Source: CAYZEZ01 sp964477295 (GTDB lineage: Bacteria; Bacteroidota; Bacteroidia; Bacteroidales; SM23-62). Taken from it: a DNA stretch of 17,829 nt. The position numbers and the translations under genes are program-made. Within the stretch, counting starts at the first letter, position 1. Every line of letters starts with the position of its first letter. The notes beneath the pieces are model-generated. The model ran no database searches and was not told the DNA's origin. It saw only the letters and a program-made list of their open reading frames with translations. Where the stretch lies: the NCBI GenBank assembly GCA_964477295.1, contig CAYZEZ010000077.1, forward strand, positions 1 to 17,829, read 5' to 3'. Positions 1 through 7,687 of this stretch are shown piece by piece.

Positions 1-140
1 TCAACGAATTGATTTAATTCAACCGGCCAGGGAAAGTTTTCAAATATGGCTCTTTGCACCTGCATAACTGCCAGTAGCATGATGCCCCATATTACACCAA
101 GGACACCATATATTATGGAAATAATACTTACTGTTTTCAT
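1..140 (-). CDS. Small membrane protein, N-terminal part only
   Basis: The reverse strand opens with ATG at 138-140 and reads without a stop to the window edge, giving 46 residues that begin MKTVSIISIIYGVLGVIWGI. Residues about 4-26 form a strongly hydrophobic, glycine-containing stretch that looks like a transmembrane helix or an uncleaved signal anchor. It is followed by a more polar segment with two prolines (NFPWPVE). The rest of the protein lies outside the window, so no family can be named. It is on the same strand as the PHP gene upstream of it, 47 bp away, and could be co-transcribed with it. An 8-bp inverted repeat (140-172) sits directly before the start codon. The reading frame is convincing because of the clean start and membrane-like composition, but the length is short. 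Confidence 0.6.
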   Translation of the reverse strand, partial: MKTVSIISIIYGVLGVIWGIMLLAVMQVQRAIFENFPWPVELNQFV

Positions 141-172
141 TGGTTAAGGTTGATTATAGATTTATTAACCAA
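140..172. repeat. 8-bp inverted repeat touching a start codon
   Basis: TTGGTTAA at 140-147 pairs perfectly with TTAACCAA at 165-172 across a 17-nt spacer. On the minus strand it lies between the end of the PHP gene (188) and the ATG at 138-140, so a folded transcript would place the start codon at the base of the stem. It could be a regulator site or a weak translation-control hairpin, or chance in AT-rich DNA. There is no U-tract typical of a terminator. Confidence 0.3.
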
Positions 173-187
173 GTTACAAATTAAATA

Positions 188-1312
188 TCAGTCGGCAATC
201 ACCGCCTTAAATTTCAATTCGACAGGCAATCCTGTCTCAACTCCAATAAGAAGATTACTAACCACAAAAGGCAGGGTAAAGGTATAATTCCCTGGCTTGG
301 CACTTTTTTTACTTCTAATCCTTATAATGTTCGTCCTACCCGGATAAAGAGTGACATTTTCCTGGTAATAGATATCATTAGCACCCTCCAATGCTTCCAG
401 TTTGAAAGGAACATCTGAAAGATTGGTCACCTGAAGATTAATTGTTTCTCCCGGCCTTAACACGACAGACCGGTTGGCAATGGCAATTGATTTCTTAAAT
501 ACAGGTTCCAGAAACTCTTGCTTCCCGATCAACATGTCCTTATAATATACCGCTGTCCTACCCTTCATAAGAGCCTCCCTGACAGACTCTTCCGTAAATT
601 TTTTAGCAAAAACGAGTGTGATGGCCCTGTGGTCACCGGCTGCTATATCCACATCCATCCCAATCGGGCTGTGAATATCGGAATTACCTAAAATAGTAAT
701 GTTTTTCTCCAGGCACCATTGGTGAGCCAGGGGGTAATATGACCTTTCATTTACAATCTCCATACCATTCATATTGCCCCCGTCAAATAACCTGGTATGT
801 TCATCATACCATATAGGTATCTCACCAGGTTGCCTCCAGCCCGGGTGGTTCCAGGTGATAAAAGCATCCTGGTCAACAGCAGCCTGAATGGCCTCCCAGA
901 AATCATCCTTATCCAGCGCAGCCACATCTTCGAGGAAAAGACAATTGAAATGACCCGGAGGCATGTCCCGTGTTATTTCTGCTCCCTGGATGATAATCAG
1001 GCCCAGCTCTTCTGCCCTGGGTCTGGCTATTTCGAAGGACCTTCCGAAATAAACCGGAATATCATCATCATGCGGATGATACTCCACATGATCAGTGATG
1101 GCAAAAACATCCAGTCCTTCCCTCCATGCTTCATCAGCCCGAACGGTTGGCCAGACATTTCCATCCGAAAAAACAGTATGCATATGCAGATCGCATTTCA
1201 AGGTAAGGTATCCCGGGATATCCGGAATTTTGATCTCCTTTCTGGAGTTCAGCTGCCCGACACAAAATGACGGGATAAGGAATAAAAGCAGGATAATTCT
1301 TAACTTTTTCAT
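188..1312 (-). CDS. Exported PHP-domain phosphodiesterase (Sb-PDE-like)
   Basis: The frame is open from 1360, but the ATG at 1310-1312 is preferred because it starts a clear Sec signal peptide (MKKLRIILLLFLIPSFCVG, about 19 residues). This gives 374 residues. The PHP metal-binding pattern is present in order: H43-x-H45 in DLHMHT, D74-H75 in ITDH, E112 in GAEIT, H121, H156 in WNHPGW, and D212-x-H214 in NSDIHS. From about residue 275 the fold changes to a beta-rich Ig-like tail with alternating hydrophobic residues. PHP proteins of this export type are usually annotated as Sb-PDE family phosphodiesterases, hydrolysing phosphodiesters with a di- or trinuclear metal centre. A periplasmic location is inferred from the signal. 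The natural substrate is unknown. It lies 109 bp downstream of the methyltransferase, with no evident shared pathway. Family assignment is strong; substrate is not. Confidence 0.9.
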   Translation of the reverse strand: MKKLRIILLLFLIPSFCVGQLNSRKEIKIPDIPGYLTLKCDLHMHTVFSDGNVWPTVRADEAWREGLDVFAITDHVEYHPHDDDIPVYFGRSFEIARPRAEELGLIIIQGAEITRDMPPGHFNCLFLEDVAALDKDDFWEAIQAAVDQDAFITWNHPGWRQPGEIPIWYDEHTRLFDGGNMNGMEIVNERSYYPLAHQWCLEKNITILGNSDIHSPIGMDVDIAAGDHRAITLVFAKKFTEESVREALMKGRTAVYYKDMLIGKQEFLEPVFKKSIAIANRSVVLRPGETINLQVTNLSDVPFKLEALEGANDIYYQENVTLYPGRTNIIRIRSKKSAKPGNYTFTLPFVVSNLLIGVETGLPVELKFKAVIAD

Positions 1313-1421
1313 TTTTTTTATATTTTCAGTTCTCCAATCATAAATCATTAATTGAATCATTCGCGAGGGTGGTTGTCATTTTGGCCTTTTGCATGCCGGT
1401 CAATCATTATTCTTACATCGC

Positions 1422-2198
1422 TTATTTTTTCCCCAAAAAAATAAGCACAGGCGGCTTTGCAAATCCATCCCTGATCATTTTTTCCTCCACCCTCTTTAAC
1501 TTCTGTTTAATGCTGCCGGATTCAGGATGATCCTTCAGTTGCACGATCCATGCTTCCATTTTTTCAACATAATCTTTAATCACCCCAGGATTAAAAGGAT
1601 CACTATTCGGTTCAGTATATTCAAAAACCTTCACATCTCTTAAGGATATGCCCTTGATTATTTCTAATAACACCGATTTTCTGAATGTAATGTTATGTTC
1701 AATACCAAGCAGGTTATCTACCTCCACCCTCAGGTGATGATACATTTTCTGGGATTCCTGGGCGGAATTCAAACCATCAGAATACATTTCAATCACAAGC
1801 AGGTACCCATCCTTATTCACTACACGGATCATCTCATTCAAAGCAGTATCAGGATCAGGGACATGATGCAGTCCTTTTGAAATACAAGCCAGATTAAAAC
1901 TATTGGATTCAAATGGGAGATCCTGTGCAGCTCCTGCAACAAAAGAGAAATGATCTCCCTTGAATTTATTCATCGCCTCCTTCATAATCTCTTCACTCAG
2001 GTCAAGGCCTGTGATATGATCCCATCTGCCAAGCGAGTTAACCAATATTTCAATGGACTGTCCCGCACCGCATGCAACATCTAAAACCTTTCCCCCGTCA
2101 ATTGTTCCAAGAGCCTCCTGGAAACCGGCAATTGCAATTATCTCATTCACTCGTATATATTTTTTAACTATTATTATTTGACATATTTCTCCATCCAT
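1422..2198 (-). CDS. Class I SAM-dependent methyltransferase
   Basis: This 258-residue cytoplasmic protein has the Rossmann-type methyltransferase core. SAM-binding motif I is VLDVACGAG at about 38-46, the acidic post-I position is in TGLDLSEE (D66), and AQDLPFESNSFNLACISKGLHHV at about 91-113 matches the UbiE/Methyltransf_11 pattern. Motif III follows in the MIRVVNKDGYLLVIE stretch. The C-terminal third is helical and charged and probably covers the substrate. The ATG at 2196-2198 overlaps the end of the upstream peptidase gene by 25 bp, suggesting translational coupling. A GTG at 2148-2150 (residue 17) is an alternative start that would leave the core intact and remove the overlap. The substrate cannot be read from the sequence, and small-molecule and quinone-type methylation are both possible. 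No signal peptide is present, unlike the peptidase it follows. Confidence 0.87.
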   Translation of the reverse strand: MDGEICQIIIVKKYIRVNEIIAIAGFQEALGTIDGGKVLDVACGAGQSIEILVNSLGRWDHITGLDLSEEIMKEAMNKFKGDHFSFVAGAAQDLPFESNSFNLACISKGLHHVPDPDTALNEMIRVVNKDGYLLVIEMYSDGLNSAQESQKMYHHLRVEVDNLLGIEHNITFRKSVLLEIIKGISLRDVKVFEYTEPNSDPFNPGVIKDYVEKMEAWIVQLKDHPESGSIKQKLKRVEEKMIRDGFAKPPVLIFLGKK

Positions 2199-4591
2199 TC
2201 GTTCATTTCCCAGAGCATGTGCAGTACAGACTCCCTGGCCCTGTATCCGTGACTTTCATTAGGAAGCATAACGAGCCGAACGGTGGCTCCGTTTCCCTTT
2301 AATGCATGATAGAAACGCTGGCTCTGAATCGGGAAAGTACCCGAATTATTATCGGCTTCACCATGGATCAGCAGGATGGGTTCATTTATTTTATCGGCAT
2401 ACATAAAAGGCGACATGGCGAAATATACTTCCGGTGCCTCCCAGAAGGTCCTCTCTTCCGCCTGGAAGCCAAAGGGCGTGAGGGTTCTGTTATAGGCCCC
2501 GCTCCGTGCTATCCCCGTTGCAAAAAGGTCAGAATGTGCCAGAAGATTAGCCGTCATAAAAGCCCCGTACGAATGGCCCCCAATAACAAACTTATCCGGA
2601 TCGGCCACACCCATTGTCACGAGAGTATCCACAGCTGCTTTTGCGCTCATCACCAGTTGGTCCACAAATGAATCATTAGGTTGCTCATCTCCCTCACCAA
2701 TAATCGGCATCTTCGGATCATCCAAAACGGCGTATCCCATCGACAACCAGATCAGGGGCGACCAGTGACTGATCCTGTCAAACCGGTATGGCGAATCACT
2801 TATCTGTCCTGCAGCGTCTGCACTTTTAAACTCTCTTGGATAGGCCCAGAGTATAACCGGCAGGTCCTTATTCTTCTCATCCTCCTGGTATGGTAAATAC
2901 AGAGTGGCATTCAACAGCACACCATCCTCCCTGTAATATTTCAGGAATTGTTTATTGAGATTACTGAATTCCGGATGCGGATGCGGGAAGCTGGTGATCT
3001 GGTCAAGGTTACCATTTTTCAGGTTCCTGGTAAAATAATTTGGCTGTTCCGCCCGGGATTCTCTTAAGGTGAAAATTATACCCTTTTCAATATCTGATAA
3101 ATGGACCGGGTACTCGTAATATGGTGCTTTTGATTGCCAAAGGCGAATTGTCTTTTTATTTTCCGGGAAGTATTTATCGACAAACGGTTTATTGCCTTCC
3201 GGAGATGCTCCCCTGCCCCTTAATATCAATGCCTTACCCTTGTCAGTAGATTGGAGGACATAGGCTCCCGATTCATTTCTTTCCTGAACAAAATTCCCGG
3301 GATCAGAATAAATATCTTCTGATGACAGGTCGAACAATACCTTCACTCCTATCTCCGGATGGTCTGGCTGAAAGAGGGAGGTTATTTCCTGTCGAGTCCG
3401 TCTCCAGTATTCATATGTTATTGCCCTGTCGCCTGTTCCCCAGAAAATACCTCCAAACCGGAGAGAATATTTAAGCACTGCTTCAGGATTACCATCAAAC
3501 GGAGCTTTCAGGCAAAAGAGCTGATCACGGAAATCAACCTCTTTGTTGGCATCTCCATCATCGAGGGCTTCAACCCAATAAAGTGTGGCCGGAACATCAG
3601 CTCTCCATTGTATCGACCGTGGTCCGGTCCTGACAGAACCATGTCCTTTTGGAATATCATCGGCCAGTGGCAGATCGGCAACCGTTCTGATCACATTCCC
3701 CTCAATATCCCATATTTCGGTTTTTGACGGGAAATAATAATAAGGCACAATATATGAATAGGGCTTCTGAATCGATTGCACCATAATATACTTGCCGCCG
3801 GGTGAAAGAGAAAAATCCCCTATAACTCCTGCCTCCCCTACATTTGTTTGAGAATTGTCAAGTTTAACCAATTTTAACCGGGTCATCAGGTAATATTCAA
3901 ATTCCGCTTCATCATAAGCGTTTTGCAATAAATCCTGATATGTCCTGACAGCTGCCACCTTCCCAATATTTTCACTTATCACCGGACCGGTAGGTACAGT
4001 TGGTTTTTCAGACAGTTTTCCCCTGGACTCATCAACAGACTTGAAAAGCAAACCATCACTTGAGGGTAGCCAGAGAAAGGCAGAACCATACATTATATTA
4101 TTTACTAACGGTTTTGTTAAAGCTTTAGCCTCCATGGTATTAGGATCGATCCACCATAATTGTATGCCTTCATTTCCTGTCAGGGTAAACGCTAGTTTTT
4201 GACCATCTGGCGACCAGCTTGCATTGGTTATCTTTACAATTTCAGGCAATCCGCTGACAGGGAATTCCTTCTTGTCTTCAACACGAAGGAAACGTATACT
4301 ATTGTTAAAACCTGGCTGGCTCCTTCCATTTATAGCAGGATTAATTCGTAAACCACCCAGCCGTAATTCCGGCTGTGAAACTTCCTCGATAGAAGGCATG
4401 CCGGGCCGGCCAAGCATAACCATCCATTTCCCGTCAGGGGAGATAAGAGTGGTAGGTGTCAGTGGAGCATCAACGAGTTTTAGAATTTCATCTGGTGGTA
4501 CCTGATACGACAGATCGATTTGCGACCAAAGCAGACATGGCATTCCCAGTATGAAGGCAGTGACGACGAATAGAAATTTATAATTCTTCAT
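2174..4591 (-). CDS. Exported S9 serine peptidase, glutamyl endopeptidase-like (S9D)
   Basis: The ATG at 4589-4591 starts a Sec signal peptide (MKNYKFLFVVTAFILGMPCLLWSQ); a TTG one codon upstream is less likely. The product has 805 residues. Residues about 40-540 contain repeated SPDGK/SPGGK-type beta-propeller strands. The C-terminal alpha/beta-hydrolase part carries a complete triad: Ser about 674 in GGHSYGAF, Asp about 747 in HGEADNNSG, and His about 781 in NESHGY. The stretch RSGAYNRTLTPFGFQ and the following WE...MSPFMYADKI closely resemble, from memory, the plant chloroplast glutamyl endopeptidase and its bacterial relatives, hence S9D rather than a classic prolyl oligopeptidase. Probable role: periplasmic cleavage of peptides. 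It is the first gene of a minus-strand pair with the methyltransferase and is transcribed divergently from the TIM-barrel cassette. Specificity for Glu is inferred only from similarity. Confidence 0.93.
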   Translation of the reverse strand: MKNYKFLFVVTAFILGMPCLLWSQIDLSYQVPPDEILKLVDAPLTPTTLISPDGKWMVMLGRPGMPSIEEVSQPELRLGGLRINPAINGRSQPGFNNSIRFLRVEDKKEFPVSGLPEIVKITNASWSPDGQKLAFTLTGNEGIQLWWIDPNTMEAKALTKPLVNNIMYGSAFLWLPSSDGLLFKSVDESRGKLSEKPTVPTGPVISENIGKVAAVRTYQDLLQNAYDEAEFEYYLMTRLKLVKLDNSQTNVGEAGVIGDFSLSPGGKYIMVQSIQKPYSYIVPYYYFPSKTEIWDIEGNVIRTVADLPLADDIPKGHGSVRTGPRSIQWRADVPATLYWVEALDDGDANKEVDFRDQLFCLKAPFDGNPEAVLKYSLRFGGIFWGTGDRAITYEYWRRTRQEITSLFQPDHPEIGVKVLFDLSSEDIYSDPGNFVQERNESGAYVLQSTDKGKALILRGRGASPEGNKPFVDKYFPENKKTIRLWQSKAPYYEYPVHLSDIEKGIIFTLRESRAEQPNYFTRNLKNGNLDQITSFPHPHPEFSNLNKQFLKYYREDGVLLNATLYLPYQEDEKNKDLPVILWAYPREFKSADAAGQISDSPYRFDRISHWSPLIWLSMGYAVLDDPKMPIIGEGDEQPNDSFVDQLVMSAKAAVDTLVTMGVADPDKFVIGGHSYGAFMTANLLAHSDLFATGIARSGAYNRTLTPFGFQAEERTFWEAPEVYFAMSPFMYADKINEPILLIHGEADNNSGTFPIQSQRFYHALKGNGATVRLVMLPNESHGYRARESVLHMLWEMNEWMEKYVK

Positions 4592-4594
4592 CAA

Positions 4595-4785
4595 TAATTA
4601 TTTTTTAGGATGAATGACAGGTCAGGATAACATTCATCTGGAAATTAAATTTGAATGAATAGTAAAATGATACTTTTATTTTTGGAAAATAACTTAAATC
4701 AAATTTGGATAAAAAATCGGATTAAATAAAATGTTAATTTTATAAATCATAAAATCATTCAACCACTAAATTTAATATCTACAAA
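4595..4785. other. AT-rich divergent intergenic region
   Basis: These 191 bp separate the minus-strand peptidase gene from the plus-strand TIM-barrel cassette, so promoters for both directions should lie here. The segment is very AT-rich, especially 4640-4785. A TTTG occurs at 4704-4707 and a TA-AT-TTTA at 4735-4742, loosely like the Bacteroidota -33/-7 elements, but the spacing (27 nt) is too long for the usual 19-21. No exact promoter is called. Confidence 0.4.
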
Positions 4786-5649
4786 ATGGATGAATCACGC
4801 AGAGACTTTCTAAGGACAACCGGATTAATAACCGCCGGGACATTGACAGGCTGGTCAATACTTCAGGCGTGTCAGTCTGCCTCCACCAATCCTCTTAAAG
4901 ACATAGCCATCATAGGCACCATCAATGAAGAATTAAAAAAAGACTGGAGAAGTGCCTTAACACAGGTTGCTGAGATCGGATATAAATACATTGAATCGGC
5001 AACCGTTTTCGGAGGTAATCTGGGAGAATACAAAAAATTCCTGAAAGGGATCGGGCTAAAAACCTTTGCCGGGGGGCTCGGTGTCTCAGAATTCCTTGAA
5101 GATGAGCCGTTTAAAGCATTCGTGCAAAAAGCGCATGATCTCGGACTCAACTATGCAGTGACCTACTGGCCCTGGTTAACCGATGCATCAAATATTTCAC
5201 TTGATGAGTTGAAAGAAACAGCTGAACGCCTCAATAAGATAGGTGCCAGGTGCAAAGCCGAGGGACTGATCTTTGCATGGCACAATCATAATAAAGAGTT
5301 CTGGCCGGTAGCCGGGGATACCATCCCGTTTGATTACCTGCTTGCCAATACAGATCCCGATCTTGTAAAAGTTGAGATCGACCTCTACTGGATCTACAAA
5401 GGTAATGACGAACCCCTCCATTACTTTGAGAAATATCCGGGCAGGTTCCCACTGGTTCATGTGAAGGACATGGATAACACTGAAGAGCGGTCCTTTGCAT
5501 GTGTTGGAGACGGGATCATTGATTTCCCTTCCATCTTCGCCAAAGCTGAGCTGGCAGGATTCAAACATTTGATTGTGGAACACGACCACCCGGAAAACGG
5601 CATGGAATGCGCCCGGACCAGCTGGAATTACCTGCAGAGTATTCTTTGA
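4786..5649 (+). CDS. Tat-exported sugar isomerase/epimerase-like TIM barrel lipoprotein
   Basis: The 287-residue protein begins with a twin-arginine motif (SRRDFLR, residues 4-10), a hydrophobic stretch and a lipobox-like LQAC ending at C29, so it is probably folded in the cytoplasm, exported by Tat and lipid-anchored. The rest is a xylose-isomerase-like TIM barrel (AP_endonuc_2 type). Candidate metal or active-site residues are H168 and E171 in HNHNKEF, D199 in VEIDLYW, H225 in VHVKD and E265 in VEHDH. The segment from TDPDLVKVEIDLYW through VGDGIIDFPSIF is typical of the subfamily found beside DUF1080 genes in Bacteroides, where a member acts on the keto-glucal released from 3-keto-glycosides. 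It is the first gene of a three-gene plus-strand cassette. True sugar-phosphate isomerase activity is unlikely in the periplasm. Family is secure; reaction is inferred from context. Confidence 0.9.
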   Translation: MDESRRDFLRTTGLITAGTLTGWSILQACQSASTNPLKDIAIIGTINEELKKDWRSALTQVAEIGYKYIESATVFGGNLGEYKKFLKGIGLKTFAGGLGVSEFLEDEPFKAFVQKAHDLGLNYAVTYWPWLTDASNISLDELKETAERLNKIGARCKAEGLIFAWHNHNKEFWPVAGDTIPFDYLLANTDPDLVKVEIDLYWIYKGNDEPLHYFEKYPGRFPLVHVKDMDNTEERSFACVGDGIIDFPSIFAKAELAGFKHLIVEHDHPENGMECARTSWNYLQSIL

Positions 5650-5735
5650 TCTGTATGCACCGGACAAAATAAACCGTGAATTTAATGAACACACTAATAC
5701 CCAATTCCCCCACACCCTGATCACTATTCACCGAT

Positions 5736-5762
5736 CACGGATTTGCTTTTTGCAAAATCGTG
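5736..5762 (+). terminator. Imperfect hairpin after the first TIM-barrel gene
   Basis: CACGGATTTGC (5736-5746) and GCAAAATCGTG (5752-5762) form an 11-position stem with one G-T wobble and one A-A mismatch around a TTTTT loop. It is 86 bp past the TIM-barrel stop and 69 bp before the DUF1080 start. The following TATTAATTTTAGG is only partly T-rich. It may be a weak terminator or processing hairpin that lowers read-through inside the cassette, or it may be chance. Confidence 0.25.
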
Positions 5763-5831
5763 TATTAATTTTAGGCAGTTTTCCGATAAAAACATTTTAA
5801 CTAATAATCCATTTATAAATCCCTATTACCA

Positions 5832-6626
5832 ATGAAAAAAATAAGAACACTTTCACTATTGCTGATGAGTATGGCACTTATCAGCTTTATGCTTACTTCA
5901 TGCAAAACAAAAACCAATAAATCATCTAAGGGTGAAGAAGAAATTATAGAAGAGGTTGGTCCCAATATGCTTACACAGGAAGAAATTGACCAGGGATGGG
6001 TTCTTCTCTTTGATGGAAAAACAACCACCGGTTGGAGAGGTTACAACAAACCGGCCTTCCCCGATTCAGGATGGGATATTGAAGAGGACGCCCTGCACTG
6101 TTTTGAGACTGGAACCGGAGAAGCCGGCATGGGTGGTGACATAGTTTATGATAAAGAATTTTCGAATTTTGATCTAAAATTTGAATGGAAGATTGGAACG
6201 GGTGGTAATTCTGGTGTCTTCTATCTCGGAAAAGAGGTTGAAGGCTGGCCGATCTGGAAAACTGCCCCGGAGATGCAGATCCTCGATAATGACCGACATC
6301 CCGATGCCAGGCTTGGAAAGGATGGGAACCGCCAGGCAGGATCATTGTATGACCTGATCCCTGCTGTTCCTCAAAACGCAAAACCTGCGGGTGAATGGAA
6401 CACAGGTGAGATACTGGTTTATGATGGAACCGTTGTCCATTTTATGAATGGTGAGAAAGTACTGGAGTATCACCTCTGGACAGAGGACTGGAATGCATTG
6501 GTAAAAAACAGTAAATTCCCTGAGCTTAATCCGGATTGGGCCAACGTTGCCAAATCAGGTCTTATTGCATTACAGGACCATGGCTCAGCAGTTTGGTATA
6601 GAAGTATAAAAATTAAAGAACTTTAA
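5832..6626 (+). CDS. DUF1080 / 3-keto-glycoside-cleaving lipoprotein
   Basis: The 264-residue product starts with a lipoprotein signal (hydrophobic residues 7-20, lipobox LTSC, lipidated C24) and an acidic linker (EEEIIEE). The DUF1080 domain (also called 3-keto-disaccharide hydrolase) spans about 55-264. It opens with the typical GWVLLFDGKTTTGWRG, and continues with FDLKFEWKIGTGGNSGVFYLG, PEMQILDNDRHPDA, AGSLYDL and a terminal GLIALQDHGSAVWYRSIKIKEL. The fold is a concanavalin-like jelly roll. Family members in Bacteroides cleave glycosides already oxidised at C3, by elimination or hydrolysis. Here the protein would act in the periplasm or on the cell surface, next to a TIM barrel of the matching partner family. 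It lies 182 bp after that gene and 104 bp before a second TIM barrel. Domain identity is strong; the substrate glycoside is unknown. Confidence 0.92.
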   Translation: MKKIRTLSLLLMSMALISFMLTSCKTKTNKSSKGEEEIIEEVGPNMLTQEEIDQGWVLLFDGKTTTGWRGYNKPAFPDSGWDIEEDALHCFETGTGEAGMGGDIVYDKEFSNFDLKFEWKIGTGGNSGVFYLGKEVEGWPIWKTAPEMQILDNDRHPDARLGKDGNRQAGSLYDLIPAVPQNAKPAGEWNTGEILVYDGTVVHFMNGEKVLEYHLWTEDWNALVKNSKFPELNPDWANVAKSGLIALQDHGSAVWYRSIKIKEL

Positions 6627-6676
6627 TTAATCCAGGTATACTGGGTGAACTGTCACACAATTTTCTCAAACCAGGA

Positions 6677-6711
6677 TTAACCGCAAAGTTTCCAGGATTC
6701 TTTGCGGTTAA
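6677..6711. repeat. Perfect 12-bp dyad before the second TIM-barrel gene
   Basis: TTAACCGCAAAG (6677-6688) is the exact reverse complement of CTTTGCGGTTAA (6700-6711), with an 11-nt loop. An 8-nt direct repeat, CCAGGATT, occurs at 6671-6678 and 6692-6699, the second copy filling most of the loop. The dyad ends 19 bp before the ATG at 6731. No T-run follows on the plus strand, so it is a weak terminator candidate; an operator, an mRNA-stability hairpin or an interspersed repeat are alternatives. The core resembles ACCGCAAAG-type sequences I recall between genes in many bacterial genomes. Confidence 0.55.
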
Positions 6712-6730
6712 ATCATTAAAATCTCCAATA

Positions 6731-7648
6731 ATGAACTCAAACAGAAGAATTTTTTTAAAACAACTATCTATAACCACAACAGGTGTATTAGCTATGCCAA
6801 CTTTAGCCTCACTTTCATCCTGCAGTCCCGGCGATGTTTTTTTCAAAATATCCCTGGCACAATGGTCCTTGCACAGGGCTTACTACGGCGAAGAAAGGGA
6901 TCCGTTTAATTTTCCTGCCACAGCAAAACAGGAATTTAATATTGACGCCGTTGAATATGTGAATTCATTTTATTTCGGCAAAGAAAAAGACAAGCAATAC
7001 TGGACTGACCTTAAAAAACAGTGCAATGATGAGGGCGTAAAAAGCCTGCTGATCATGTGCGACGGCCTCGGGCGCCTGGGTGATCCTGATCAGGCCAAGC
7101 GGGTGGAAGCCGTTGAGAAACATCATTTCTGGGTAGAAACTGCAAAACTCCTGGGATGCCATTCTATCCGGGTCAATGCTGCAAGCGAGGGATCCTATGA
7201 CGAACAAATGAAATTAGCTGCCGATGGCTTGCACACCTTATGCGAATTTGGCGCAGAACATAATATTAATGTGATTGTGGAGAACCATGGCGGTTTAAGC
7301 AGTAATGGAGAATGGCTCTCCGGTGTAATGAAAATGGTCGATCACCCAATGGTCGGCACACTCCCCGATTTTGGTAATTTCAGGATTAGCAAAGATGAGG
7401 AATATGACAGGTATAAAGGAGTAAAAGAACTTATGCCATACGCTAAAGGAGTTAGTGGAAAATCATATGATTTTGATGAAGAAGGTAATGAAACTACCAT
7501 CGATTATCTGAAGATGCTGAAGATAGTTAAAGATTCCGGCTATAAAGGATATATCGACGTTGAATATGAAGGCAACAGGCTCAGTGAACCCGATGGCATC
7601 AGGGCAACAATGGCATTGCTGGAAAAGATCAGGGAAGAAATAGCTTAA
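6731..7648 (+). CDS. Second Tat-exported TIM-barrel lipoprotein (isomerase/epimerase-like)
   Basis: This 305-residue protein begins with a twin-arginine motif (NRRIFLK, residues 4-10) and a hydrophobic region ending in a lipobox (LSSC, C31), so it is probably a Tat-exported lipoprotein. The mature part is a xylose-isomerase-like TIM barrel of a different subfamily from the first. It has QWSLHR at 44-49, an acidic residue in IVENHGG (E184), TLPDFGNF (D213) and IDVEYEG (E278). At the strand where the first protein has VHVKD, this one reads KGVSGKSYDF (about 239-248), so the usual histidine ligand is absent. It may bind metal differently or act as a lyase, hydratase or binding protein. It closes the DUF1080 cassette and converges with the dehydrogenase gene 39 bp away. 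Fold and export are well supported; the reaction is not known. Confidence 0.88.
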   Translation: MNSNRRIFLKQLSITTTGVLAMPTLASLSSCSPGDVFFKISLAQWSLHRAYYGEERDPFNFPATAKQEFNIDAVEYVNSFYFGKEKDKQYWTDLKKQCNDEGVKSLLIMCDGLGRLGDPDQAKRVEAVEKHHFWVETAKLLGCHSIRVNAASEGSYDEQMKLAADGLHTLCEFGAEHNINVIVENHGGLSSNGEWLSGVMKMVDHPMVGTLPDFGNFRISKDEEYDRYKGVKELMPYAKGVSGKSYDFDEEGNETTIDYLKMLKIVKDSGYKGYIDVEYEGNRLSEPDGIRATMALLEKIREEIA

Positions 7649-7687
7649 ATACAGAGCTGTAACTCACAACTCGCGACTTGCAGACCC

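Noticed and set aside
797..1270. A 157-codon plus-strand open frame opposite the PHP gene
   Set aside because: It lies antisense within a gene with all PHP motifs, and its translation has no recognisable domain and an irregular composition. It is a shadow frame.
4704..4742. A Bacteroidota -33/-7 promoter (TTTG with TA-AT-TTTA) before the TIM-barrel cassette
   Set aside because: The spacer is 27 nt and the -7 element lacks its final G, so it does not meet the usual pattern.
5197..5724. A 175-codon minus-strand open frame opposite the first TIM-barrel gene
   Set aside because: It is fully antisense to a well-supported gene, with no family-like motifs.
5690..5740. Dispersed-repeat-like text (AATACCCAATT, TGATCACTATTCACCGATCAC)
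   Set aside because: It has only a short GATCAC direct repeat, and without a genome-wide search it cannot be separated from chance.
7649..7687. A terminator or repeat in the convergent gap (ACTCACAACTCGCGACTTGCAG)
   Set aside because: No convincing inverted repeat or T-run. The slightly repetitive ACTC/ACTTG wording is too short to call.
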